Source: Bacillus australimaris
Lineage (GTDB): Bacteria; Bacillota; Bacilli; Bacillales; Bacillaceae
Length of the DNA: 49,367 nucleotides
Assembly: GCF_001307105.1 (NCBI RefSeq)
Contig: NZ_LGYN01000005.1
Location: 1 to 49,367 of the forward strand
Reading direction: 5' to 3'
The notes beneath the pieces are model-generated. The model saw only the letters and a list, made by a program, of their open reading frames with translations. It searched no databases and was not told where the DNA came from. Shown piece after piece: positions 15,966 to 25,058 of the stretch; position 1 is the first letter of the stretch, and every line of letters begins with the position of its first letter. Made by a program: the position numbers and the translations under genes.

Positions 15966-16574
15966 ATTAAAACCCCCAAGCTTTTTATAATGAAAAAGGA
16001 AAATGCTTTTTCAAAATTTATTATGTACAACTCTTCTTCAAGTATGTGTTTTAAAATTAATAAACAATTCAGGAATATAAGTGACATGAAATACTGTAAA
16101 TTTTAAAAAATACTCATTGTTTTTAGGATAGTGTGAAAAAAACATTACAGTATAACAAGGTATTTTTTAATTGGGGGGGTATAAAAAATTTGATAAAGAC
16201 GGAAACAATTAAGCAATAAATAAGTCAGCATTATAGTTAGAACTGCGAGCAAAGAAACACAAAACGAATTTGCAAGGTCTGAATCAAACACGCTCCAGAA
16301 ACTATGGGGAAAATTGCATGATTCATACTAAAATAGGATAAGTTTTTTATATCGCTCTTCAACAGTTAGTTCCGATCTGTGCTTATCTCCTCGTGGCTCA
16401 GTTGGTTTATCCGCAACTATATGCAACATTAATTTCAGCTTTTATAACTTCGTTAAATTACAATGACATATTATAACATCATACTGACCCTTCCTGAACC
16501 TTACTCCGTAAACTTGTTTTCACTGCTACTTGTATTTTGGAGACAAACATTTATCGTGCTTCTTCTTAGAATAG
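15966..16574. other. AT-rich intergenic region of the island with a gene relic
   Basis: About 600 bp between the protease-nuclease and HEPN genes. It holds the nuclease-gene promoter region, a short peptide frame and the relic at 16328-16429. No complete gene, tRNA or obvious repeat seen; a GGGGGGG run lies near 16175. Confidence 0.4.
16328..16429 (-). pseudogene. Short coding relic of unknown origin
   Basis: 33-codon frame reading MLHIVADKPTEPRGDKHR... and ending ...YKKLILF, with protein-like composition but no ribosome site and a stop shortly upstream. It looks like the tail of a lost gene. Family not recognised. Confidence 0.3.
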
Positions 16575-17558
16575 TTATAAGCAGTTCTTATTGAATAATT
16601 GAATTGTAATCTCTCTCGAAATAACTTTCCACTTAGATAATATTGCAACTGGAACATTAAAATATGGATCAACAATTCTTTCTTTTCTAAGCTTATGATG
16701 TACGTAATTATTTCTCACCTTATATAAGGTTTTCGCTAATGTTTTTGCAGTTCCATTTGCCTCAATTAAATTATGATCCTTAGCAAAAATCAGTAATTCA
16801 TCATTATCTATTGATTCAACTAAAGCTATTAGCTCATCTTCTTCATTACCAGTATCAAAAAAGGTCTCTATAAACCTATAATAAGCGAAAAAATTATAAT
16901 GATCCGTAGATTCACCATAATTGAATAGTGATAAGTTATTTGCTATTGGGGAATCCCAATTAATATTCAAATTGATTTCGGTATAGTTAAAAGGCACAGC
17001 AGTTACTCCGACCTCGCGCAAATCAACAATTCTGGGATATAGGAATTCTTTATAAGCTTCATCATCTTCCAAAAACTTAGAACCTATATAAAAGACCGCT
17101 TTTTCTAAATCCTTTAATGCTGTATCTTGACTCGTGCCAAATAATTTAATTGTTTTATAATCAAATTTTGTTTCATCTTCAAACCAAGTAAGAAATTGAA
17201 ACAGGTTACTTGGATCACTAACTATAAATTTATATTTTCCAAATGAATAGCATACGTCTGTTTCAAATGATGTGTAATTAAACTCTTCATCAAAAAATCC
17301 GGTTATCCCAAATTCCGCATAATCTTCAATGCAAAATCCATGTCCATCAAAATACTTATAATCATTCGAATTTTCGAATTTTAAATGAAGTTTTTTCATA
17401 TTCATATAATTTGATTCAACTTCTATTCCCTTAAGGTTAAACGATAACGACTTATTAACACATTCATCTTGTAATCTATATCTAGATCCGTTTATTTTTT
17501 TCAAAGTTAAATGTTCGTATTTTTCTAAACGACTGTTTAGGTAATCAAAATTATTCAT
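16575..17558 (-). CDS. HEPN-domain protein (ApeA-like C-terminus), candidate RNase effector
   Basis: 327 aa, no signal or membrane segment. The first about 200 residues are a beta-rich, aromatic-rich domain that I do not recognise. The C-terminus is helical and contains 'LYKVRNNYVHHKLRKERI' with the HEPN signature R-x4-H (R282, H287; Asn directly after the Arg as in many toxin HEPNs). The arrangement, an N-terminal sensor-like domain and a C-terminal HEPN, resembles ApeA-type anti-phage proteins that cut RNA when triggered. That comparison is from architecture only. ATG at 17558 follows AAAGGAG by 6 nt. AT-rich, same strand as the protease-nuclease fusion 610 bp downstream, no shared terminator seen between them. 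Confidence 0.65.
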   Translation of the reverse strand: MNNFDYLNSRLEKYEHLTLKKINGSRYRLQDECVNKSLSFNLKGIEVESNYMNMKKLHLKFENSNDYKYFDGHGFCIEDYAEFGITGFFDEEFNYTSFETDVCYSFGKYKFIVSDPSNLFQFLTWFEDETKFDYKTIKLFGTSQDTALKDLEKAVFYIGSKFLEDDEAYKEFLYPRIVDLREVGVTAVPFNYTEINLNINWDSPIANNLSLFNYGESTDHYNFFAYYRFIETFFDTGNEEDELIALVESIDNDELLIFAKDHNLIEANGTAKTLAKTLYKVRNNYVHHKLRKERIVDPYFNVPVAILSKWKVISREITIQLFNKNCL

Positions 17559-17966
17559 ATAAAACTCCTTTATAATGTTCTATATAGTTATATCGGCCCT
17601 TTATAATTAGTTTTTCACTGTAAATAAGAGAAATACATTCTTGTTTTAGATCAACATCTTAAAACAAAAAGTTTTAACACAGATCTAGTAAAATGCCTGT
17701 TTGGTTCTCTATCTTGTATAACTAGTGTCTCTTTCTCTTTTTAGAGTAGGCTTAATCCGACAGCTTTGATCGTAACCTTTCTGTTATAAACTGAGCCTCC
17801 TTCAAGTTCCTTCTTCACCTTGCAAAGGTATTAGAAATCTTAATCATGACAATCAATATTATATATTTTACTTAATGGCAAACTTTCGGTAAAGTTCAAA
17901 TTGAACCTATATATATAATTCCTATCGAATTAATCTATGTTTATATTCCTTGTGAGGTGGATATTG
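17559..17966. promoter_or_regulatory. Island border and cysJI control region
   Basis: No gene. TATAAT at 17914-17919 is the likely -10 of cysJI. A perfect 13-nt palindrome GTTCAAATTGAAC (17894-17906) lies between it and the place of the -35, whose own sequence (AAAGTT) is poor; ACTTT/AAAGT (17882-17895) overlaps it. A weak -35 with symmetric sites suits activator control; in B. subtilis the LysR-type CysL activates cysJI. That link is inference. Confidence 0.45.
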
Positions 17967-19787
17967 TTGCAACTTCATGTATTGAACAGTCCGTTTAGTC
18001 AGCAGCAGGCAGACCTGCTTAATCAGCTGCTTCCGACTTTAACAGATCAACAAAAAATTTGGCTTACCGGTTATTTATCAGCACAGGCAGCTTTAACCGG
18101 ATCAGAAAATACTGCCCAAACTGCTTCTCCTTCTGCTGCAGCACCAGCGCAGCCTGTCAGTAAAGATGTGACAGTGCTTTATGGCTCGCAAACAGGTAAT
18201 TCTGAAGGGTTAGCAAAAAAGACAGCGCAGCATCTTGAAGAGAAAGGCTTTCAAGTGACGCTTTCTTCTATGTCAGAGTTTAAACCAAATAGTCTGAAAA
18301 AAATAGACAATTTACTGATCATTGTCAGCACACATGGCGAAGGAGATCCTCCTGATAATGCCCTTTCTTTCCATGAATATGTTCACGGCAGACGAGCGCC
18401 AAAGCTTGATCATTTAAACTTTTCTGTTCTTTCACTTGGCGATAGCTCCTACGAATTCTTCTGTCAAACAGGTAAAGAATTTGATGAGCGCTTAAAAGAG
18501 CTTGGCGGAACGCGTCTTTTCGATCGAGTGGACTGTGACCTTGATTATGATGAACCGTTTTCTGAATGGCTTCAAGGGGTAGCATCTTCACTTAGTGAAG
18601 GTACAGCTCCAGCAAACCCGCAGGAATCAGCGGGAGCAGTCAATCAAGCAACTGCATCTGAATATTCAAGAACAAATCCTTTTTATGCTGAAGTGCTTGA
18701 AAACATTAATTTAAATGGCCGCGGTTCTAACAAAGAAACCCGCCACTTAGAGCTTTCTCTTGAAGGATCAGGACTTGTTTATGAGCCGGGAGACAGCCTT
18801 GGTATTTATCCGACAAATGATCCTGCGCTTGTTGATGAACTGCTCACAACATGCGGATGGAATGCAGAGGAAGCCGTAACCGTTCATAAAAACGGCGACA
18901 CGCTTCCTTTAAAAGAAGCACTCACCTCGCATTTTGAGATTACTGTATTAACAAAACCTCTTCTTCAAAAGATTGCATCCTTTACAAAAAGCGAAGAGTT
19001 GCATGCCCTTTTAGAAGAAGGAAATGAAGAAAAATTAAAAGCGTATATAGCGGGAAGAGATTTAGTAGATGCTGCTCGCGATTTCGGTCCTTTTGAAGGA
19101 ACAGCAGCAGATTTCACTGCGATTTTAAGAAAAATTCCTGCACGTCTTTATTCGATTGCAAGCAGCCTTAAAGCAAATGAAGAAGAAGTGCATTTGACAA
19201 TTGGTGCTGTGAGATATGATGCACACGGAAGAGAACGTCAAGGTGTCTGCTCGATCTTATGTGCGGAACGCTTAGAGCCAGGCGATACGCTGCCGGTTTA
19301 TATCCAGCACAATCAAAACTTTAAGCTTCCTGAAAACTCTGATGCCCCGATCATTATGGTGGGACCAGGTACAGGTATCGCCCCTTTCCGTTCGTTTATG
19401 CAGGAACGTGAGGAAATCGGTGCAAATGGAAAGTCATGGCTGTTCTTCGGTGATCAGCACTTTGTAACAGATTTCTTATATCAAACCGAGTGGCAAAAGT
19501 GGTTAAAAGATGGTGTCTTAACGAAAATGGACGTGGCTTTTTCAAGAGATTCAGAGAAAAAGGTATATGTCCAGCACCAAATGAAGAAACAAAGTAAAGA
19601 ACTATTCGAATGGCTGGAGCAAGGTGCCTATGTATATGTTTGCGGAGATGAAAAACATATGGCGCATGATGTTCATGCTACCCTTCTATCAATCATCCAA
19701 GAAGAAGGTGCGATGAGCAAGGAGAAAGCAGAAAGCTATTTAGCCAATTTACAGCAGCAAAAACGCTATCAGCGTGACGTATATTGA
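17967..19787 (+). CDS. cysJ: Sulfite reductase (NADPH) flavoprotein alpha subunit
   Basis: 606 aa. After about 60 N-terminal residues and an Ala/Pro linker comes a flavodoxin domain ('VLYGSQTGNSEGLAKKTAQHL', FMN loop; 'STHGEGDPPDNA'). Then follow an FAD-binding domain of the cytochrome P450 reductase type ('PARLYSIASS') and the NADPH domain ('VGPGTGIAPFRSFMQER', 'YVCGDEKHMAHDV', terminal '...YQRDVY'). It carries electrons from NADPH via FAD and FMN to CysI for reduction of sulfite to sulfide in cysteine synthesis. The start is TTG at 17967 (MQLHVLNSPFS), 6 nt after GAGGTGG, matching the N-terminus remembered for B. subtilis CysJ. Followed by cysI after 33 nt. Confidence 0.95.
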   Translation: MQLHVLNSPFSQQQADLLNQLLPTLTDQQKIWLTGYLSAQAALTGSENTAQTASPSAAAPAQPVSKDVTVLYGSQTGNSEGLAKKTAQHLEEKGFQVTLSSMSEFKPNSLKKIDNLLIIVSTHGEGDPPDNALSFHEYVHGRRAPKLDHLNFSVLSLGDSSYEFFCQTGKEFDERLKELGGTRLFDRVDCDLDYDEPFSEWLQGVASSLSEGTAPANPQESAGAVNQATASEYSRTNPFYAEVLENINLNGRGSNKETRHLELSLEGSGLVYEPGDSLGIYPTNDPALVDELLTTCGWNAEEAVTVHKNGDTLPLKEALTSHFEITVLTKPLLQKIASFTKSEELHALLEEGNEEKLKAYIAGRDLVDAARDFGPFEGTAADFTAILRKIPARLYSIASSLKANEEEVHLTIGAVRYDAHGRERQGVCSILCAERLEPGDTLPVYIQHNQNFKLPENSDAPIIMVGPGTGIAPFRSFMQEREEIGANGKSWLFFGDQHFVTDFLYQTEWQKWLKDGVLTKMDVAFSRDSEKKVYVQHQMKKQSKELFEWLEQGAYVYVCGDEKHMAHDVHATLLSIIQEEGAMSKEKAESYLANLQQQKRYQRDVY

Positions 19788-19820
19788 TTTGATGCTTGAA
19801 AGAAAGGAGCTTTTACTTAC

Positions 19821-21539
19821 ATGGTGAAGACAGCATTAACAGCGCCGGATGGACCTCCGAGCGACGTAGAGGAAATCAAAGAAAAAAGTGATTATTTACG
19901 AGGAACGTTAAAAGAAGTGATGCTTGATCCGATTTCAGCGGGAATTCCTGATGATGACAACCGCTTGATGAAGCATCACGGCAGCTATTTACAGGATGAT
20001 CGTGATCTTAGAAATGAACGGCAAAAACAAAAGCTTGAGCCTGCTTATCAATTTATGCTGCGTGTCCGCCTCCCTGGCGGAATCGCCACATCCAAGCAGT
20101 GGCTAGTGATGGATGAGCTTGCTCACAAATACGGAAATGGAACGTTAAAGCTGACAACGCGCGAAACCTTTCAGCTTCACGGTATTTTAAAATGGAACAT
20201 GAAAAAGACCATTCAAGATATTCATTCCACTATGCTTGATACGATCGCTGCTTGCGGCGACGTGAACCGGAATGTGATGTGTACGTCAAACCCATACCAA
20301 TCAGAAGTGCACCATGATGTATACGAGCTTGCCAAAAAATTAAGTGATGACCTGCTTCCGCAAACGAGAGCGTATCATGAAATTTGGCTTGATGAGGAAA
20401 AGGTAGCGGCAACGCCTGATACGGAAGTTGAGCCAATGTATGGTCCACTTTATTTGCCAAGAAAATTCAAAATTGGTGTGGCGGTCCCTCCTGCTAACGA
20501 TATTGATGTCTTTTCGCAGGATTTAGGCTTCATAGCAATCATCGAAAATGATCAATTAGTCGGCTTTAATGTCGCGATTGGCGGCGGAATGGGCATGACA
20601 CATGGCGATACAGCCACATACCCTCAGCTTGCAAAAGTAATCGGCTTTTGTACACCTGATCAAGTCGTTGACATTGCCAAACAAGTGATTACTATTCAGC
20701 GTGACTACGGTAACCGCTCTGTGCGTAAAAATGCCCGCTTTAAATATACAGTGGACCGCCTCGGTCTTGAAAACGTAAAAGAAGAGCTTGAACGCCGCCT
20801 AGGGTTTACCCTTTTAGACGCAAAAGATTATCATTTTGATCATAACGGTGACCGCTATGGCTGGGTAAAAGGCATCAATGGCAGATGGCATTTTACGATG
20901 TTTGTAGAAGGCGGCCGCATCACGGATTACGATGACTACCCGCTGATGACAGGTATTCGTGAAATCGCAAAGATTCATACAGGTGACTTCCGTTTAACAG
21001 CAAATCAAAATTTAATGATTGGAAATGTCACATCTCATAAAAAGAAACAAATCGAGCAGCTCATTCAGGAGTTCGGTTTATCAGCTGGCCAGCAGCACTC
21101 TGCACTGCGCCGCAGTTCAATGGCCTGTGTTTCTCTTCCAACATGCGGCTTAGCGATGGCAGAAGCAGAACGGTACCTCCCGCGCTTGATTGACAAAATT
21201 GAAGACATTGTCGAAGAAAACGGCTTAAGTGATAAAGAAATCACGATTCGCATGACTGGATGTCCAAATGGATGTGCCCGTCATGCGCTAGGTGAAATTG
21301 GCTTTATCGGGAAATCGCCTGGCAAATACAACATGTATCTTGGCGCTGCTTTTGATGGCAGCAGATTAAGTAAACTGTACCGAGAAAATGTAGGTGAAGA
21401 AGATATTTTAAACGAGCTTGGTTCTCTTCTCCCTCGTTATGCTAAAGAACGTGAAGAACATGAGCATTTCGGTGATTTTGTGATTCGGGCAGGAATTGTA
21501 AAAGCAACAACAGATGGTACGAATTTTCATGTACAATAA
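19821..21539 (+). CDS. cysI: Sulfite reductase (NADPH) hemoprotein beta subunit
   Basis: 572 aa. Contains two ferredoxin-like halves and two sirohaem domains. The [4Fe-4S]-sirohaem cysteines appear in '[19 protein letters not shown]' and '[21 protein letters not shown]'. '[10 protein letters not shown]' and '[13 protein letters not shown]' are conserved sirohaem/sulfite-binding stretches. It performs the six-electron reduction of sulfite to sulfide with electrons from CysJ. ATG at 19821 follows AAAGGAG, at a long spacing. Second gene of the cysJI operon, ended by a terminator shared with the convergent leucine-catabolism operon. Confidence 0.96.
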   Translation: MVKTALTAPDGPPSDVEEIKEKSDYLRGTLKEVMLDPISAGIPDDDNRLMKHHGSYLQDDRDLRNERQKQKLEPAYQFMLRVRLPGGIATSKQWLVMDELAHKYGNGTLKLTTRETFQLHGILKWNMKKTIQDIHSTMLDTIAACGDVNRNVMCTSNPYQSEVHHDVYELAKKLSDDLLPQTRAYHEIWLDEEKVAATPDTEVEPMYGPLYLPRKFKIGVAVPPANDIDVFSQDLGFIAIIENDQLVGFNVAIGGGMGMTHGDTATYPQLAKVIGFCTPDQVVDIAKQVITIQRDYGNRSVRKNARFKYTVDRLGLENVKEELERRLGFTLLDAKDYHFDHNGDRYGWVKGINGRWHFTMFVEGGRITDYDDYPLMTGIREIAKIHTGDFRLTANQNLMIGNVTSHKKKQIEQLIQEFGLSAGQQHSALRRSSMACVSLPTCGLAMAEAERYLPRLIDKIEDIVEENGLSDKEITIRMTGCPNGCARHALGEIGFIGKSPGKYNMYLGAAFDGSRLSKLYRENVGEEDILNELGSLLPRYAKEREEHEHFGDFVIRAGIVKATTDGTNFHVQ

Positions 21540-21540
21540 A

Positions 21541-21567
21541 AAAAGACAGGATTCCCTCCTGTCTTTT
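21541..21567. terminator. Bidirectional terminator, cysI / acyl-CoA synthetase
   Basis: AAAAGACAGGA (21541-21551) / TCCTGTCTTTT (21557-21567) with A-run and T-run on the two sides, serving both convergent operons. Confidence 0.9.
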
Positions 21568-21568
21568 T

Positions 21569-23503
21569 TTATGGATTTTGTTTCCTTTTTAAGTATTCGC
21601 AAATGCTTTTGTACACCTTTGGATTGTCTAAAGAAGATAGATCTGGTGAAGGTTTCTGTTCATACGCTCCTTTTAATAAACGTCGGACGATTTTTCCGTT
21701 TCTTGTTTTCGGTAAAGCTGAAATGAGATGAATTTCTTTTGGAGAGAGCGCTTTTCCTGCATGTAAACCAACATGTGTTTTGAGCTCTTGAATGAGTTTT
21801 TCTTCTTCAAAAGAATGTGACCCGGTCACAATGAAACACACGAGTGCCTCTCCTTTCATCTCATCCTTTACGCCAATCACAGCCGCCTCGTGTACGGCTG
21901 GATGTCCGACAAGAATGGATTCAATTTCAGCTGGGCCAATGCGTTTTCCTGCTGTATTAATAACATCATCCGATCTGCCCGTGATATGGAATGCACCTTC
22001 CTCTGATTGCATCACCCAATCACCGTGTGTCCACACCCCATCAAACCGTTTGAAATACGTCTCTTCAAAACGCTCGGGATCTTTCCAAAACCCACATGTC
22101 ATCCCAACCCATGGCTTTTTCACCACAAACTCCCCTACTTCATTTTTGACGCTCTGTCCCGCTTCATTAAACACGTCTGCCGCCATTCCAAGGATCGCCG
22201 CATTAAACAGGATGGGTTTGATTGGGCGAAGCAGCGTACTCCCTACAATACCGCCAGAAACCTCAGTTCCCCCTGAGTAGTTTAAGATCGGAATACGCTT
22301 TTGACCGATTGTGTCAAAAAGCCATTGCCATGGTGCTTCATTCCACGGTTCACCTGTAGAAATGATGGCTTTGACATACGGCAGCTTCATTTTCGCAAGA
22401 TTTTGCTGCATTGCAGACCGAACAAAAGTAGGTGAAAGTCCAAAATGAGTTACTTTTTGCTCATGGATGAATGACCAGAGATGCTGTTCATCTGGATAAT
22501 CTGGTGCACCGTCATATAAAACAACCGCAGCTCCATTGATTAAGCCGCCAAAAACGAGAAATGGTCCCATCATCCAGCCCATGTCTGTAAGCCAAAACAA
22601 ACGGTCCCCTTTTGCAACGTCCATACAAAGACCGGCATCAAAAGCAGCTTTTACAGGGAAACCTGCGTGTGTATGAACAGCCCCCTTTGGCGTACCGGTT
22701 GTTCCAGAAGTGTACAAGATCATGAGAGGATCTTCATTTGTGAGGTAGGTCGTGTCAATCAACGGCACTTCTTTTAACAAATCGTTTAGCCTGATATCCT
22801 CTTTATATCCAGTATGAGAGGAAGTGTGAACAATGACTGTTTTGACAGTCGTGGTTTTGTCAATGGCTTCTGCCGCACATTGCCGCATGTTGATCGTCTT
22901 TCCCCTGCGCGTCATATTGGAGCCTGTCACGAGAATGGTTGCCCCCGATGCACGAATACGGACGGCAAGAGGCTCGCTTCCATAGCCAGAAAAGACGGGG
23001 CTAAAGATGACACCAATCTTGGCAAAGGCAAGCATGACAGCAGCCGTTTCAGGAAGCATAGGCATATAGATGATTGCGACATCCCCTTTTTGAAGCCCAT
23101 TCTTCAAGAAACCAGCAGCGAGGCGATTGACCTTTTCCTGGAGTTCGAGGTACGTCCAGCTACTCTCTTCTCCCGCTTCATTTCTCCAAATTACCGCTGG
23201 CTGATGCTTCGTTTCTTCTTTCTCTGCCCACTTGTTCACAGCCGTTTCAACCACGTTTAGTTTGCCGCCTTTGTACCAATTGGGCCACATGAATGAATCT
23301 TGACCTAATGCGTCTTCATACGGCTCTTTCCAGACGATGCCGACCGCCTTTTCGGCTTCTCTCCAAAACCAATCGGTACGCTCGATACTAGCTTGATAGA
23401 ACGCATCATAAGTAGAAAAACCAAGTGAATGCATCCATTTGTAAAGACGTGTTTGTTTGATCATCTGCTCTTTGGGAATCCACGCTGGTTTTAGGTTTAT
23501 CAT
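21569..23503 (-). CDS. AMP-forming acyl-CoA synthetase, probably acetoacetate/short-chain
   Basis: 644 aa ANL-superfamily ligase. 'MILYTSGTTGTPKGAVHTH' is the P-loop (A3), 'NYSGGTEVSGGI' the A5, 'THGDWVMQSEEGAFHITGRSDDVINTAGKRIGP' the A7-A8 hinge, and 'LPKTRNGKIVRRLL' the A10 catalytic Lys. Its N-terminal region ('SLGFSTYDAFYQASIERTDWFWREAEKAVGIVW') is that of acetyl-/acetoacetyl-CoA synthetases rather than long-chain ligases. As last gene of the leucine-degradation operon it would reactivate the acetoacetate released by HMG-CoA lyase, or activate isovalerate-like acids; that assignment is inference from position. It starts at ATG 23503, 13 nt after yngE. I do not remember this gene as part of the B. 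subtilis yng operon. Confidence 0.85.
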   Translation of the reverse strand: MINLKPAWIPKEQMIKQTRLYKWMHSLGFSTYDAFYQASIERTDWFWREAEKAVGIVWKEPYEDALGQDSFMWPNWYKGGKLNVVETAVNKWAEKEETKHQPAVIWRNEAGEESSWTYLELQEKVNRLAAGFLKNGLQKGDVAIIYMPMLPETAAVMLAFAKIGVIFSPVFSGYGSEPLAVRIRASGATILVTGSNMTRRGKTINMRQCAAEAIDKTTTVKTVIVHTSSHTGYKEDIRLNDLLKEVPLIDTTYLTNEDPLMILYTSGTTGTPKGAVHTHAGFPVKAAFDAGLCMDVAKGDRLFWLTDMGWMMGPFLVFGGLINGAAVVLYDGAPDYPDEQHLWSFIHEQKVTHFGLSPTFVRSAMQQNLAKMKLPYVKAIISTGEPWNEAPWQWLFDTIGQKRIPILNYSGGTEVSGGIVGSTLLRPIKPILFNAAILGMAADVFNEAGQSVKNEVGEFVVKKPWVGMTCGFWKDPERFEETYFKRFDGVWTHGDWVMQSEEGAFHITGRSDDVINTAGKRIGPAEIESILVGHPAVHEAAVIGVKDEMKGEALVCFIVTGSHSFEEEKLIQELKTHVGLHAGKALSPKEIHLISALPKTRNGKIVRRLLKGAYEQKPSPDLSSLDNPKVYKSICEYLKRKQNP

Positions 23504-23516
23504 GAAGCCGCCCCCT

Positions 23517-25040
23517 TTAGACCGGATAGACCGGATGTTTTCGTCTTGTAAATGTCAGCTCTTTAGAGGTATAGGCTTGTAATCTATGACAAAGCTCATC
23601 TCGCAGGTGGTCAAATGGGATGACACCATCGACAATCATTTCAGAGGCAAGCTCATATATATTCATATCTTCCTGATATTCCTTACGTTTCTCTTGGATA
23701 AATGCAGCTCTTTCTTCGGCAGGCAGTTCGGCAATTTTATTCGCATAGACAGCATTTACAGCGGCTTCTGGCCCCATGACAGCGATTTGCGCCGATGGAA
23801 GAGCGAGACAGCAGTCCGGCTCAAAGGCTGGCCCTGCCATTGCATATAAACCTGCACCGTAAGCTTTACGCACAATGACCGATATTTTCGGAACGGTTGC
23901 CTCTGCCATAGCAGAAATCATTTTCGCTCCGTGCCTGATAATGCCAGCTTGTTCCACTTTTGTACCGATCATAAACCCCGGTATATCGGCAAGGAAAACG
24001 AGTGGAATATGGAAGGCGTCACATAGCTGAATAAACTTGGCAGCTTTGTCAGCTGAGTCATGGAATAAAACGCCGCCTTTTACCCTCGGCTGGTTGGCAA
24101 TAAGACCGACAGGCTGCCCATTCATGCGGCCAAAGCCTGTGATTAGCTCTGCGGCAAATAGCTTTTTGATTTCAAAAAAAGATCCTTCATCAATGAGTAA
24201 ATCAATGAGCTGATACATATCAAAAGGGGTATTCTGCCCTTTAGGGATGAGGTCTTGAATGGTGATCTCTGATGGTTTAGGTGCTTTTGCGGCTGCCGCT
24301 TTTGGTTTTTCGGTATAGTTGGCAGGCATGTACGTTAAATAGTCGCGAGCGATTTGAATGGCTTCTTCCTCTGTTTTCGCTAAAATATCGCCGCACCCAG
24401 AAATGCTGCAGTGCATGTTTGCCCCGCCCATTTCCTCGAGTGACACTTTTTCTCCAATCACCATTTCGGCCATTCGCGGCGAGCCTAAATACATCGAGGC
24501 ATTCCCTTCGACCATGACGACGATGTCACAAAAAGCAGGAATGTAAGCCCCTCCGGCTGCAGACGGACCAAATAGTAAACAAATTTGCGGAATACGCCCT
24601 GACAGCTTTACCTGATTATAAAAAATGCGGCCTGCTCCCCTTCTGCCTGGAAACATGGCCATTTGATCGGTGATTCTAGCACCCGCAGAGTCAACTAAAT
24701 ACAGCATTGGGCAGTTGAGCTTTTCGGCTGTTTCTTGGATTCTAATGATTTTTTCAACCGTTTTGACGCCCCATGATCCGGCTTTGACGGTAGAATCATT
24801 TGCCATAACGCAAACCGTTTGTCCATTCATTCTCCCTGTCCCAGTGACGACGCCATCTGCTGGTAAATGTTCATCTTTACACTCAGCAAACATGGCATCC
24901 TCAATGAAAGAATTCTCATCTAATAACAACTGAAGCCGATCACGGACGAACAATTTTCCTTTTTCCTTGTTTTTTTGATGATATCGCTCGGCTCCGCCCT
25001 TCAAGATTTGCTGCTTTTTCAGTTCATATTCTTCGATCAT
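23517..25040 (-). CDS. yngE: 3-methylcrotonyl-CoA carboxylase, carboxyltransferase (beta) subunit
   Basis: 507 aa carboxyltransferase of the propionyl-/methylcrotonyl-CoA carboxylase beta family, with crotonase-like N- and C-halves. 'VDSAGARITDQMAMFPGRRGAGRIFYNQ' and 'GPSAAGGAYIPAFCD' form the first acyl-CoA site; 'VFLADIPGFMIGTKVEQAGIIRHGAKM' and 'KAYGAGLYAMAGPAFEPD' form the second, biotin-side oxyanion hole. It moves CO2 from carboxybiotin to 3-methylcrotonyl-CoA, giving 3-methylglutaconyl-CoA. The ATG at 25040 is 7 nt from AAAGGGG; the ATG at 25046 is too close. The operon encodes the biotin carboxylase and the carrier as separate proteins. Confidence 0.9.
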   Translation of the reverse strand: MIEEYELKKQQILKGGAERYHQKNKEKGKLFVRDRLQLLLDENSFIEDAMFAECKDEHLPADGVVTGTGRMNGQTVCVMANDSTVKAGSWGVKTVEKIIRIQETAEKLNCPMLYLVDSAGARITDQMAMFPGRRGAGRIFYNQVKLSGRIPQICLLFGPSAAGGAYIPAFCDIVVMVEGNASMYLGSPRMAEMVIGEKVSLEEMGGANMHCSISGCGDILAKTEEEAIQIARDYLTYMPANYTEKPKAAAAKAPKPSEITIQDLIPKGQNTPFDMYQLIDLLIDEGSFFEIKKLFAAELITGFGRMNGQPVGLIANQPRVKGGVLFHDSADKAAKFIQLCDAFHIPLVFLADIPGFMIGTKVEQAGIIRHGAKMISAMAEATVPKISVIVRKAYGAGLYAMAGPAFEPDCCLALPSAQIAVMGPEAAVNAVYANKIAELPAEERAAFIQEKRKEYQEDMNIYELASEMIVDGVIPFDHLRDELCHRLQAYTSKELTFTRRKHPVYPV

Positions 25041-25058
25041 ACCCATTCCCCTTTCTTG

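Noticed and set aside
16385..16425. tRNA-like string with GGCTCAGTTGG
   Set aside because: No matching T-arm (GTTCRA) or acceptor stem downstream; in the other strand it reads as part of a coding relic.
22814..23260. 148-codon plus frame opposite the acyl-CoA synthetase
   Set aside because: Antisense shadow of a conserved gene.
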